64,000 nt of DNA from contig JBBJOW010000013.1 of assembly GCA_037724045.1 (NCBI GenBank), forward strand, positions 8,167-72,166, given 5' to 3'. Of this stretch, positions 1 through 7,781 are shown in pieces. Made by a program: the position numbers and the translations under genes. Positions within the stretch are counted from its first letter, which is position 1, and each line of letters opens with the position of its first letter. This stretch comes from DATLGB01 sp037724045. Lineage in GTDB: Bacteria > Actinomycetota > Thermoleophilia > Solirubrobacterales > Solirubrobacteraceae. Below the pieces are notes generated by a model. The model searched no databases. It saw nothing but the letters and a program-made list of their open reading frames with translations, and had not been told where the DNA came from.

Positions 1-820
1 CGATCAGCTCGCGGATGAAGCCCGGCCGCCACCCCTCGTCGACGGTCACGTACTCCCAGCCCTGCGCGACGGCGAGGTCGACGTACTCCTTCTGGGTCTC
101 CAGCCGTTCGGGGCTCGAGTGGTCGCTCAGCCATGACCACGCCGCCACGCCGGGCTCGATCCAGCTCGTGTCGCGCACCTTGGACTGCCGCCCCAGCGCG
201 AGCGGAAGGTCGGACTCGACGACCCGGTCCAGCCCGCCGGTGACCGCGACGCGCCACGGCGTGCGGCGCGGCGCCGACTCGCCGCGAGCGATCTGCACGT
301 GCAGGCCGTCAGCCGCCAGCCGGGTGTGCGACACGGCGGCGCGCGCAACGCCGGCCTCGGTGAGCAGCGTGTAACGGCCGCGGTCGCGCAGCAGCAACGG
401 GAACGCGTAGCGCCCGCGTGCGCGGCCCGCGAGGCGACCGCCGCGGTAGGGCTCCTCGTAGGCGCCGGTGTAGCGCTGCAGCCACGCCTGGGTGGTGCGC
501 GGCGCGCGCACCACGGCGTCGGCGCCGCGGGTGCGCCAGGCGACGCCGTCCTCGGTGGCGAGCACCTCGACGCCGGCGACGGTCAGCGTGCGACCCGTCA
601 GCCGATGGACACGTCGCTTGCCCGACGGGGTGGTGAAGCGCGCCGCGTAGCGTCCGCGGTCGGCGCGCAGGCGCCCGTCCGGGGCCGGACCAAGGTCGGC
701 CTCGATCCCGCCCCGCAGGGTCAGCACAAAACGCCCGGAGCGGCGCTCCAGAGCGGCCTGACGGGTTCCCGAGGGATCTGCGACGACGTAGGCGGGAGGC
801 GGAACTTCAGCAGCGGGCAT
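1..820 (-). CDS. glycoside hydrolase family 97 protein (alpha-glucosidase/galactosidase type), N-terminal part
   Basis: This reading frame starts at the ATG whose first base is 820 and runs off the left edge, so about 273 N-terminal residues are present. The first ~190 residues read as a beta-rich domain. It is followed by WIEPGVAAWSWLSDHSS and then EYVTVDEGW near the edge; both match the start of the GH97 catalytic barrel, which uses calcium and acidic residues to split alpha-glucosidic or alpha-galactosidic bonds. No signal peptide is visible at this start, although many GH97 enzymes are exported. The catalytic acids lie beyond the edge, so retaining or inverting type cannot be judged. The gene is divergent from a secreted barrel protein that starts 27 bp away, so they may share a promoter region. 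The family call is from motif recognition. Confidence 0.78.
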   Translation of the reverse strand, partial: MPAAEVPPPAYVVADPSGTRQAALERRSGRFVLTLRGGIEADLGPAPDGRLRADRGRYAARFTTPSGKRRVHRLTGRTLTVAGVEVLATEDGVAWRTRGADAVVRAPRTTQAWLQRYTGAYEEPYRGGRLAGRARGRYAFPLLLRDRGRYTLLTEAGVARAAVSHTRLAADGLHVQIARGESAPRRTPWRVAVTGGLDRVVESDLPLALGRQSKVRDTSWIEPGVAAWSWLSDHSSPERLETQKEYVDLAVAQGWEYVTVDEGWRPGFIRELI

Positions 821-847
821 GGGTTCCGACACTACCCTCGCCCGCTC

Positions 848-1855
848 ATGCGTTTCCTAATCGCCCTCCTCACTCTCGTCGCAGTCGCCCTTCCGGCGAC
901 CGCATCCGCGAAGCCGATCGTCGGCATCTCCGACAACCGGTCGGTCATGTTCGGCGACCCGCTGTTCGAGCGGCTCGGTGTGAAGAAGGTGCGCCTTGTC
1001 GTCTCCTACAACGCGATGGGCGCGGCCAGGCGCGGCGACAACGAGATCTCCGATCGGGTGGCGCCGTATCTGGCGTCGGCGCAGGAACGCGGCATCGAGG
1101 TCCACGTCGCCTTCGAGCACGCCCGCGGCGAGGCGCTGGCCTGCGAGGACACGCCGAAGGCGCCGCAGTGCCGGCTGCCGTCAGTGGCCGCCTACCGGTC
1201 GGAGGTCACGAAGTTCCTGAAGCGCTTCCCGACCGTCAAGTCGATCACCGCGTGGAACGAGTCCAACCACAACACGCAGCCGACCTTCGACAACCCCAGG
1301 CGCGCAGGCCAGTTCGCCAAGGCGGCGGAGGCGGCGTGTCGCGCGGCCAACCGCAGGTGCACCGTCGTGGCGCTGGACATCCTGGATTCCGCGAGCAACC
1401 CGACGGATACGAAGAACCTCGACTACCGCCGCACCGCCGCTTTCATCAGGACGGCGCGCAAGGCGTACGGAAAGAAGCCGAAGGTCTGCGGCATCCACAA
1501 TTACGCCGACGTCAACCGTTTCCGCACGACGGGGACCAAGGCACTCGCAAAGGCGATGCGCTGCAAGTCGATCTGGCTGACGGAGACCGGCGGCCTGTTC
1601 GACTTCGCGTCCTTCTGGACCAAGCCCACGAAGCGCGTCGGAAAGTGCTCGACGTCCGCATCCTGCCAGGTCGCCGCCATGAAGCAGCTCTTCAACAAGA
1701 CCGTCCGCGCGGTCAAGAACATCGACCGCGTCTACGTCTACAACTTCTACAGTGGTGACGACGGTCGCTTCGACGCGGGCATCGTCTCCGGCACGGGAGA
1801 GACGCCGACCGGCAAGAAGCGTCCCGCGTACAACGTCGTCGCCAAGAACATCTGA
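848..1855 (+). CDS. secreted glycoside-hydrolase-like (beta/alpha)8 barrel protein
   Basis: The 335-residue protein starts with a clear signal peptide (hydrophobic residues 3-18, cleavage near ATASA-KP). Mature segments fit an exported barrel glycosidase: GISDNRSVMFGD near the start, SITAWNESNHN around residue 136 (Asn-Glu as in the acid/base site of clan GH-A), and SIWLTETGGLFDF around residue 243 (a Glu at the position expected for the nucleophile). Substrate is unknown. The ATG at 848 was preferred to upstream in-frame starts because it places the signal peptide at the N-terminus. A small secreted protein gene follows after 1 bp, so the two are probably cotranscribed. Clan assignment is inference from the two Glu motifs. 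Confidence 0.7.
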   Translation: MRFLIALLTLVAVALPATASAKPIVGISDNRSVMFGDPLFERLGVKKVRLVVSYNAMGAARRGDNEISDRVAPYLASAQERGIEVHVAFEHARGEALACEDTPKAPQCRLPSVAAYRSEVTKFLKRFPTVKSITAWNESNHNTQPTFDNPRRAGQFAKAAEAACRAANRRCTVVALDILDSASNPTDTKNLDYRRTAAFIRTARKAYGKKPKVCGIHNYADVNRFRTTGTKALAKAMRCKSIWLTETGGLFDFASFWTKPTKRVGKCSTSASCQVAAMKQLFNKTVRAVKNIDRVYVYNFYSGDDGRFDAGIVSGTGETPTGKKRPAYNVVAKNI

Positions 1856-1856
1856 C

Positions 1857-2201
1857 ATGCGCTCACTCCTCGTCACCGTCATCGCGTCCTTCCTGCTCCT
1901 CCCGGCCGCCGCGAGCGCGCGCGTGGTCGAGGATCGCGGCGGCGGCTACAAGCTGTCGGCCAACTCAAGGACCGGCGACGTCACCCTGACCATCCCGTCC
2001 GAGCTCGTGGGCGGCAAGCGCAACGACTTCGCGATCGCCTGCAAGGCGACCAGGAACGGCGAGGAGTCGGGGCTGATCGCCTTCCTCGAGTTCGATCCGA
2101 CGCGCAAGCTGCGCGGCCCGGGCAGCTACTTCCCCGGCAAACGGCGTCTGTGCCGGCTCGAGACCGACGGCAAGCTCGCCGCGAAGTTCAAGCTTCGCTG
2201 A
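1857..2201 (+). CDS. small secreted protein of unknown function
   Basis: This encodes 114 residues starting with a signal peptide (MRSLLVTVIASFLLLPAAAS, cleavage near ASA-RV). The mature part has two cysteines (IACKA and RRLCRLE) that could form a disulfide, and a basic C-terminus ending KFKLR. I do not recognise the family. It starts one base after the stop of the secreted barrel protein and is likely translated from the same mRNA. Its 3' end overlaps the end of the convergent comB gene by 14 bp. Confidence 0.6.
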   Translation: MRSLLVTVIASFLLLPAAASARVVEDRGGGYKLSANSRTGDVTLTIPSELVGGKRNDFAIACKATRNGEESGLIAFLEFDPTRKLRGPGSYFPGKRRLCRLETDGKLAAKFKLR

Positions 2202-2925
2202 GGACGGCGGAGCCGATGATGGTCGCGACGCCGGGCACCTGCGCCGCGAGCCGGGGCACGTCGTCGACGACCGACTCAGCCGCGCACCAGTCGATGTCTG
2301 GTTCCAGGCCTTCCCTGACCAGGACAGCGGCGTTGGCGCCGGCGGTCAGAGCCTCGCGTGCCTGCGCGAAGCGCTCTGCGACCGCGCACGCGATGAGCGC
2401 GCCGTCGGTGCGCGGGAGGTCGAGCCTGAGCGCGATGCGTCCCGCGACGTAGACGTCCTCGACGGCGGGCCCGCCGTCGGTGCCCGCGCACAGCAGTTGG
2501 ACGTCGCCGCGGCCGGCCAGCGTGGCCACGACGGCGTCGAGATTGCGCAGGCAGCCGATCAGCACCGTCTCTGAGAGCTCCCCGGCGCGCACGATCGACG
2601 GGGCGCCGTTGGTCGTGGCGAGCACGAGCTCCGCGGCTTCGGGGCGGGTGATCTCAGAGGGCGAGTTCCCGAAGTCAAAGCCGTCGGGGCGCACGCACCG
2701 CTCCTCGCCGGCCAGCCGCCGCCCGTCCCCGGCGAGGCCGCGGGCGCGCGCGACGGAGTCCACCGCCAGCACCCGCTCATAGCCCACGTCGAGCGCCTGG
2801 ACGATCGTGGTCGTCGCGCGCAGCACGTCGATCACCACCGTCACGTCGGCGCGCCGCGCGCCGGCGCGGGTGAAGGCGACGTCGATCACCGGCTGAGCAT
2901 GGGTGTTCGGCTGAGGCGAAGCCAT
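2188..2925 (-). CDS. comB: 2-phosphosulfolactate phosphatase family protein (ComB)
   Basis: The 245-residue protein carries the ComB hallmarks VTVVIDVLRATTTI (residues ~28-41), RPDGFDFGNSP (~79-89) and ATTNGAPSI (~103-111). ComB removes phosphate from 2-phosphosulfolactate in coenzyme M synthesis of methanogens. Bacterial homologues are widespread and their substrate is often unknown, because the rest of the pathway is missing, as it is in this window. The length fits the family. The gene is monocistronic in appearance; a PP2C-like gene ends 58 bp upstream on the same strand. Confidence 0.85.
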   Translation of the reverse strand: MASPQPNTHAQPVIDVAFTRAGARRADVTVVIDVLRATTTIVQALDVGYERVLAVDSVARARGLAGDGRRLAGEERCVRPDGFDFGNSPSEITRPEAAELVLATTNGAPSIVRAGELSETVLIGCLRNLDAVVATLAGRGDVQLLCAGTDGGPAVEDVYVAGRIALRLDLPRTDGALIACAVAERFAQAREALTAGANAAVLVREGLEPDIDWCAAESVVDDVPRLAAQVPGVATIIGSAVLSEA

Positions 2926-2983
2926 CGGTATGTCAGGGCGGACACCAAGGCATCAGTCTATGGCTGAGCGCGCCGGCGCTCCG

Positions 2984-3748
2984 TCACGGCGCGACGACGG
3001 CGGCGGCGACGTTGTCGCCCGCTCCTGCCGAGCACGCCGTGTCCACGAGCGCCTGCGCGGCCGCCTGCGCCGACGCCGGCTTCACCGTCGCGAGCACGCG
3101 CGGGACCACGTCGGCCGGCCGCAGGGGAGAGACGAATTCCGACAAGCCGTCGGTGATCGCGACGATCCACTCGTCGGGGTCGACGTCGAGCGTGCCCCGC
3201 CCGACGGTGTTCTTCAGCGAGCGCTTGTTCATGGGGTAGCCGATGAAGCGCATGGCCTCCCGGTTGACCTGGCGTGCGCGCTGGGCGCCGGGTCGTGCGA
3301 CGACGAGCGCGCCGTCGCCGATCGATCCCCAGCTGAGCCGCCCCGGGGAGGCGAGGGCGACCATCAGCACGGTGTTGGACGCCGGCTGCTCGGAGCCGAT
3401 TCCCTTGCGCGCCAGCACCGCCTGGTTGACGCGGTGGAAGAGGTCGAGCCAGTCGCCGTCGCTGAGCTGCGCCGGCGGGTCGTCGCCAAGGGCGTCGAGC
3501 ACTTCGCGGACGGAGAGGTTCGGCGCCAGTGCGCCGTTGTGGCCGTCCGCGCAGACCAGGAGCGTCGCCCGCGCGCCCGCGACGGCGGCCACCGAGTCCT
3601 CGTTGGGATCCTCGTAGCGGTAGGCCTTCGGGTAGCGGCCGCGCGTGTTGGCGATCGCGGCCTTGTCACCGACGGCGAGCGTGGCGATCTCGCCGAGCTC
3701 CTCGTGGTCGGTGCCCCACAGGGTCGCGGATGGGTTTCCGTCCGGCAC
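2984..3748 (-). CDS. PP2C-type serine/threonine phosphatase-like protein
   Basis: About 254 residues with the PP2C metal-binding signature order: VCADGHNGAL, WGSIGDGALVVAR, VAITDGLSEFV and GAGDNVAAAVV at the C-terminus. These aspartates bind the two catalytic metals in the family, which removes phosphate from Ser/Thr residues. The sequence after ADGHNG is variant compared with the DGxGG of standard PP2C, so the substrate is uncertain. I place the start at a GTG (3748, VPDGNPSATLWG). An in-frame GTG at 3787 would add 13 residues but leave only 23 bp to the divergent neighbour. No transmembrane segment is seen, so it is probably cytoplasmic. Confidence 0.75.
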   Translation of the reverse strand: MPDGNPSATLWGTDHEELGEIATLAVGDKAAIANTRGRYPKAYRYEDPNEDSVAAVAGARATLLVCADGHNGALAPNLSVREVLDALGDDPPAQLSDGDWLDLFHRVNQAVLARKGIGSEQPASNTVLMVALASPGRLSWGSIGDGALVVARPGAQRARQVNREAMRFIGYPMNKRSLKNTVGRGTLDVDPDEWIVAITDGLSEFVSPLRPADVVPRVLATVKPASAQAAAQALVDTACSAGAGDNVAAAVVAP

Positions 3749-3810
3749 GACTCGTACGTTACGCGCGCAGCGACCGTCTCTTTCCACCGAGTCGAGAGCG
3801 AGTCCGTTCC

Positions 3811-4269
3811 ATGCCCCTCTGCTTCATCGAGCCCCGCGACGCAGTCCGTGTCATCGCCGATTCGGTGGGGCGGGAAGCCCGGCACCAGCTGCTCGGCGAG
3901 CTCGTGCGAGCGTGGGTCGACGAGATTCCCGACGAGGAGCTGCCCTCCCACTACGCGAAGGCGGTCGCCGACCTCGATGAGCACGACCTCTCGATGCTCG
4001 CCGCCTGGCACGCATCGATGGAGGTCGGCCGGCCGATCGCCAACCGTGAGTTCCTGGTCGGCGCCTACCCGGCGCTCGAGTCCGAGGCCCGGCGCGAGGC
4101 GCTGAAGATCGCCGCCGGCTTCCGCGGGGAAGAGGCCTTCGCGTCCGGCGTGGGGGAGGAGCAGGCGCTCGAGACCGTCCTGCCCTGGCTGTCGGGCGAG
4201 CGCTGCGCGGAGCTGCTGGTCGAGGCCGTCGAGCTGTACATGTGGGACCGCCTCGGCTCGGACAACTGA
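3811..4269 (+). CDS. conserved-looking hypothetical protein
   Basis: This encodes 152 residues starting MPLCFIEPRDAVRVIADSVG. The protein is largely helical, acidic, and has no signal peptide or membrane segment. The codon pattern (strong G/C at third positions) and clean divergent spacing from the PP2C gene support it as real. I do not recognise a family. It ends in a 175-bp gap that holds a family A repeat, and the next gene runs towards it. Confidence 0.6.
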   Translation: MPLCFIEPRDAVRVIADSVGREARHQLLGELVRAWVDEIPDEELPSHYAKAVADLDEHDLSMLAAWHASMEVGRPIANREFLVGAYPALESEARREALKIAAGFRGEEAFASGVGEEQALETVLPWLSGERCAELLVEAVELYMWDRLGSDN

Positions 4270-4350
4270 TTCCTCGGGCTTCGCCCGCTGAATCACATCT
4301 GGTTACGGCTGAGACCATTCGGCAGTGACTACATCGTCGCATCGTTTTTG

Positions 4351-4478
4351 CGCAGGATGTCGTAGCTCGGACAAGTAGCCGAGCGCTCGCGTGCTGGCGC
4401 ACGCCACGCGCTGCCGGCTGCCGCCAGCCGCCGCCAGCGAACCGCTACGTGTCCGAGCTGCGGCGCAGGATGTCGTAG
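4351..4478. repeat. family A intergenic repeat, copy 1, with flanking hairpin arms
   Basis: A core at 4381-4445 matches 17526-17589 at about 58 of 65 positions with one 1-base gap. It contains a self-complementary GAGCGCTC and a hairpin GCGTGC-TGGC-GCACGC. The core lies between two inverted arms, 4364-4379 and 4444-4459, which pair over 15 of 16 bases. The right arm is the last codons and TAG stop of the minus-strand gene at 4445. A 15-base segment (CGCAGGATGTCGTAG) is also repeated directly at 4351-4365 and 4464-4478. The element lies between two convergent gene ends, so it may act as a two-way terminator. Confidence 0.75.
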
Positions 4479-5275
4479 CGGCCGACGCCCTCGACGCCCT
4501 GTGCGCGCCAGTGAAAGAAGGCGAGGTCGAGTTGGAGGGCGCCGAGGTCCAGCGAGGATCCGCAGATGACCTCGCCGGCGGCGCGGACCGGGAAGCCCTC
4601 CTCCTCGTCGGTCATCCACAGCTCGAGGCCGGCGCGGCGCTGGTGGCCGTCGCCGTCGTAGGTGGTCGACAGGCGCGGCTTCATGACGGCCGCCGGCTCG
4701 CCGTTCTCCACGAGGGCCGCCCAGACCTCCTCGCGGTCGTGTCCGTCCGCGCGAGCGGGGCGTTCGCTCTCCAGCACGAACCCACCGTTCCCGAGCCACG
4801 CCGACACCGACCGGACGAGCGACAACGACGACCAGTCCGCCACGCCCCAAGTGTGGCCGCGCTGACCGACAGCGGACAGCTCCTCCATCTCCTCGCCGAC
4901 GCGCACCGACCCCTCGACGCGCACGAACTGCTCGTAGCCCTCAAACCCACCGGCACGTTCCACGGGAGCCGCGAGCGCCGAAACCACGACCTCGAAGCCG
5001 CAGTCGGTTCCGTTCCAGTCCACCGTCCAACGCTCGAGCGGAGCGTCGACCGTCATCGTCAACGGGGAATCCCCGTCGCTCGTACGTCCCACCGCATACG
5101 CCCCGACCGTCTCTTGCCCACGGAACAACACGGCCAACGCGCTGGTCCCCTCGGATGACCGACCCAGCCGCGCCAGTCCGAACCACCCGCGCTCGAGGTC
5201 TCCGAACGAGACCGTGACGGCGTCGGCGAAGCCCTCGCCGCCGGTCTTCGTCTCCTCGTCAGCGACCGACGTCAC
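4445..5275 (-). CDS. uncharacterised protein with GHTWGVADW motif (lipocalin-like or hydroxyneurosporene-synthase-like fold possible)
   Basis: About 276 residues from the GTG at 5275, which overlaps the fxsA stop by 17 bp. Notable segments are RGWFGLARLGRS, GERWTVDW-type tryptophan-rich strands, QRGHTWGVADWSSL and FHWRAQGVEGVGRYDILRR at the C-terminus. The pattern of regularly spaced tryptophans and glycines resembles beta-rich CrtC/lipocalin-like proteins of actinobacteria, but this is only a fold impression. No signal peptide is visible. Its last codons form one arm of the family A hairpin. It probably forms an operon with fxsA. Confidence 0.6.
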   Translation of the reverse strand: MTSVADEETKTGGEGFADAVTVSFGDLERGWFGLARLGRSSEGTSALAVLFRGQETVGAYAVGRTSDGDSPLTMTVDAPLERWTVDWNGTDCGFEVVVSALAAPVERAGGFEGYEQFVRVEGSVRVGEEMEELSAVGQRGHTWGVADWSSLSLVRSVSAWLGNGGFVLESERPARADGHDREEVWAALVENGEPAAVMKPRLSTTYDGDGHQRRAGLELWMTDEEEGFPVRAAGEVICGSSLDLGALQLDLAFFHWRAQGVEGVGRYDILRRSSDT

Positions 5276-5711
5276 GCGCCGTCCCCTCGACGTCGTAGGC
5301 CTCGCCACCGGGACGCGGCGGCGGGGCCGCCGGCCCACGCGCCATCGACGCCGTCATCCGACCCAGCAGCCGCCGCGCCAGCACGCGACGCACCAACGCC
5401 CGCGTGGGCGGCAGCAACAGCACGATCCCGAGCAGGTCGGTGAGGAAGCCCGGGGTCAGCAGGAACGCGCCGCCGAGCAGGATCAGCCCGCCGTCGATGA
5501 CCTCGCGGGCCGGGGGACGTCCTGCCGCGAGGGTGTCCGAGAAACGCCGCCACGCCAGCCGGCCCTGCGTGCGCAGCAGCCACGCGCCCACGAGCGAGTC
5601 GAGCAGCAGGATGGCGATCGTCGGCAGCACGCCGATCGCCTGGCCGACCTGGATGATCACGTAGAGCTCCGCGATCGGGACGACGAGGAAGAGCAGGACC
5701 AGGAGAGGCAT
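5259..5711 (-). CDS. fxsA: FxsA family membrane protein
   Basis: The 150-residue protein starts MPLLVLLFLVVPIAELYVI and has the FxsA pattern: a first membrane helix with PIAELYVIIQVG, a second with TIAILLLDSLVGAWLLRTQG, and LILLGGAFLLTPGFLTDLLGIVLLLP as the third. FxsA is named for suppression of phage T7 exclusion by the F plasmid in E. coli when overproduced; its cellular role is unknown. The C-terminal ~40 residues are polar and Pro/Gly/Arg-rich. It overlaps the downstream gene by 17 bp and lies 17 bp after the STAS gene, suggesting one transcript. Confidence 0.87.
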   Translation of the reverse strand: MPLLVLLFLVVPIAELYVIIQVGQAIGVLPTIAILLLDSLVGAWLLRTQGRLAWRRFSDTLAAGRPPAREVIDGGLILLGGAFLLTPGFLTDLLGIVLLLPPTRALVRRVLARRLLGRMTASMARGPAAPPPRPGGEAYDVEGTARDVGR

Positions 5712-5728
5712 ACAGCGCTCTTCTCAGG

Positions 5729-5998
5729 CTACGAGAGCGCGACTGCCGGCTGGCGATCGAGCCCCATGAGCTCGATCAGGCGCCGGATGTGCGGCTGGGC
5801 GCCGTCCAGGCGCAGCGCGCGGCCGTGCGCGCGCAGGCGGCGGGCGAGCACCGACAGGTCCACCATCAGCGACGCGTCCGCGTGCGTGAGGTGGTGCAGG
5901 TCGACGCGCACGTCGACCTGCGCCCGCAGCGCGCAGGAGAGCGCGCGCCGGCGGCGGCCCGACGTGACGCGGTCCTCCTCACCGGTTACCGTGAGCAC
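5729..5998 (-). CDS. STAS-domain protein (anti-sigma factor antagonist-like)
   Basis: This encodes 89 residues from a GTG (MLTVTGEEDRV). The segment VDVRVDLHHLTHADASLMVDLSVLARRLRAHGRALRLDGAQPHI fits the single STAS fold, with the phospho-acceptor region at HADAS, where Ser would be the accepting residue in SpoIIAA-like proteins. Such proteins bind anti-sigma factors or act inside stressosomes. No partner kinase or sigma factor lies near, so the partner is unknown. It is slightly short for the family (usually 100-120 residues). Confidence 0.72.
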   Translation of the reverse strand: MLTVTGEEDRVTSGRRRRALSCALRAQVDVRVDLHHLTHADASLMVDLSVLARRLRAHGRALRLDGAQPHIRRLIELMGLDRQPAVALS

Positions 5999-6023
5999 CG
6001 AGCGCTCTGCATCGAAGGAGACG

Positions 6024-6356
6024 ATGTCCGCAACCTACGCGACTAACCTGGCAATGGCAATGATCGACTCTGATGAAGTCACCGAAGCGCTCCAAAACGT
6101 CATCGATCCCGAGCTCGGGCTCGACTTCGTGGAACTTGGGCTCATCTACGGCGTCGAGGTGGACGGCGGCAAGGTCGACGTGACCTTCACGCTGACCACG
6201 CCCGCCTGCCCGATCGGCCCGCAGGTCTCCGAGCAGATCGTCGAGTTCGTCAGCGAGATCGAGGGCGTCGAAGAGGTCGTGCCCACGATGACCTTCACTC
6301 CGCCTTGGACGCCGGAGAAGATGTCCGAGGACGCGAAGTTCGCGCTCGGCTACTAG
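6024..6356 (+). CDS. MIP18/DUF59 family iron-sulfur assembly protein (SufT/PaaD-like)
   Basis: A 110-residue protein of the MIP18 type: VTEALQNVIDPELGLDFVELGLIYGV, then VTFTLTTPACPIGPQVSEQI with the conserved reactive Cys in the CP pair, and a C-terminal FTPPWTPEKMSEDAK. Family members help mature Fe-S proteins or act in phenylacetate and SUF pathways. I chose the ATG at 6024 because AAGGAG ends four bases before it; an ATG at 6054 would remove ten poorly conserved residues. Its last 62 bp overlap the end of the convergent acyltransferase gene. No SUF operon is in the window. Confidence 0.85.
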   Translation: MSATYATNLAMAMIDSDEVTEALQNVIDPELGLDFVELGLIYGVEVDGGKVDVTFTLTTPACPIGPQVSEQIVEFVSEIEGVEEVVPTMTFTPPWTPEKMSEDAKFALGY

Positions 6357-7752
6357 CCGCGGTCACGAGCTCCGCCAGCGACGCCTCGAGGTGCTCGCTC
6401 AGCGCCGAGAGGTCGTACAGCGTGTCGTAGTCGCCCAGCAGCCCGAAGTCGAGCTTGCCGTCGTAGGACATGATCGCCAGGGCCAGCCCGTGGTTGTCGG
6501 GCAGGAACGCAACCGGGAAGAGGTCCTGCAGCCGCCGGCCGAGGACGTAGAGCGGGAACTGCGGGCCGGGCACGTTGGTCACGATCAGGTTGAACAGCCG
6601 CGTGGAGAAGTTCAGCCGCGATGCCTGCGCGAGCACCGTCGGGGGCGCGAACTGCTGCACCCCCGCCATCACCTCGGCGCCGACCGCCTGCTTTGACTCC
6701 TTGAGGCCGTCCATGGCCGCCTTGACGACCCGCAGCCGCGCGACCGGGTCCTCGATGTAGACGGGCAGCGGCCCGCGCATCACCGTGATGCGGTTGCCCA
6801 GCGCACCACCTGTCTCGTGCTTCGGACGGGTCGACACCGGCACGAGCGCGCGCAGCTCCAGGCCCTCGGTGCGCACGCCACGGGCACGCAGCCAGCGTCG
6901 CAGCGCGCCGGCCACGACGGTGAGCACGACGTCGTTGACCGTGCCGCCGAAGACGTCCTTGACGCGCTTGAAGTCCGCCAGCTCGCAGCGCACGAACTCG
7001 TAGCGCCGGTGCGGGCCGATGGGCGCGTTCAGCGGCGTCGCCGGCGCCGGGTTCAGCCCCGCCCACACGAGCTCGCCCACACCCTCGGCCGCCTCACGCG
7101 CGGCGTCCACGGTGGTGCGCGGATGGGTGGCCGCGTCGGCCGCGCGCGCGGCCAGCTCGAAGGGCGTGCGCACGAGGCCGCGCACGCCGCGGGTGGCCAA
7201 CTCGACCGCGGACGGCTCGCGCGACGGCACCCATTCGCCGGCCGGGTGCGGGGCCACGGCGGCGGAGGGCTCCGGCGTGAGGTCGAAGATCACCGTCGCG
7301 AGGTCCACGCCGGCGACGCCGTCGACGAGCGCGTGGTGGGTCTTGGAGATGATTGCGAAGCGGCCCTCCTCGAGGCCCTCGACGAGGTACATCTCCCATA
7401 GTGGCTTCGTGCGGTCCAGCCGCTGGGAGAACACCCGCGCGGCGAGCGCGCGCAGCTGGGTCTCCGAGCCCGGCGCGGGCAGCGCGGAGTGGCGCAGGTG
7501 GTAGCCGAGGTTGAAGGCGGGGTCGTCGACCCACAGCGGCCGGCCGGTCTCCAGCGGCGGCACTGCGAGCTTGTGCCGGTAGCGCGGCACGAGGTGCAGG
7601 CGGCTGCGGATGTGCGCCGCGAAGTCGTCGTAGGCGGGGGCCGGCCCCTCGAGGATCGTCACCGCGCCGATGTGCATGTGCGACGCGTCGTGCTCCGAGG
7701 CGAGGAAGGACGCGTCCACCGCCGTCAGCCGATCCCCGTGCGCCTGCGCCAT
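6295..7752 (-). CDS. WS/DGAT family wax ester synthase / diacylglycerol O-acyltransferase
   Basis: The 485-residue length is typical of the bifunctional WS/DGAT family, which makes wax esters or triacylglycerol from acyl-CoA. The N-terminus has LTAVDASFLASEHDASHMHIG and the catalytic motif HHALVDG (residues ~139-145); PLWEMYLVEGL precedes it. NDVVLTVVAGALRRWL and VTNVPGPQFPLYVLG are the further family motifs. The last ~20 residues are Ser/Arg/Thr-rich and lie antisense to the end of the MIP18 gene. The ATG at 7752 and the ispH start at 7782 are divergent with only 29 bp between. The protein is probably attached to membranes or lipid bodies. Confidence 0.92.
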   Translation of the reverse strand: MAQAHGDRLTAVDASFLASEHDASHMHIGAVTILEGPAPAYDDFAAHIRSRLHLVPRYRHKLAVPPLETGRPLWVDDPAFNLGYHLRHSALPAPGSETQLRALAARVFSQRLDRTKPLWEMYLVEGLEEGRFAIISKTHHALVDGVAGVDLATVIFDLTPEPSAAVAPHPAGEWVPSREPSAVELATRGVRGLVRTPFELAARAADAATHPRTTVDAAREAAEGVGELVWAGLNPAPATPLNAPIGPHRRYEFVRCELADFKRVKDVFGGTVNDVVLTVVAGALRRWLRARGVRTEGLELRALVPVSTRPKHETGGALGNRITVMRGPLPVYIEDPVARLRVVKAAMDGLKESKQAVGAEVMAGVQQFAPPTVLAQASRLNFSTRLFNLIVTNVPGPQFPLYVLGRRLQDLFPVAFLPDNHGLALAIMSYDGKLDFGLLGDYDTLYDLSALSEHLEASLAELVTAASSRARTSRPRTSSPASKAE

Positions 7753-7781
7753 CGGCGGGAGCCTACCTACACTCAGAGGCA

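Noticed and set aside
299..847. N-terminal extension of the secreted barrel protein
   Set aside because: It overlaps the GH97 gene in antisense and would place the signal peptide in the middle of the protein.
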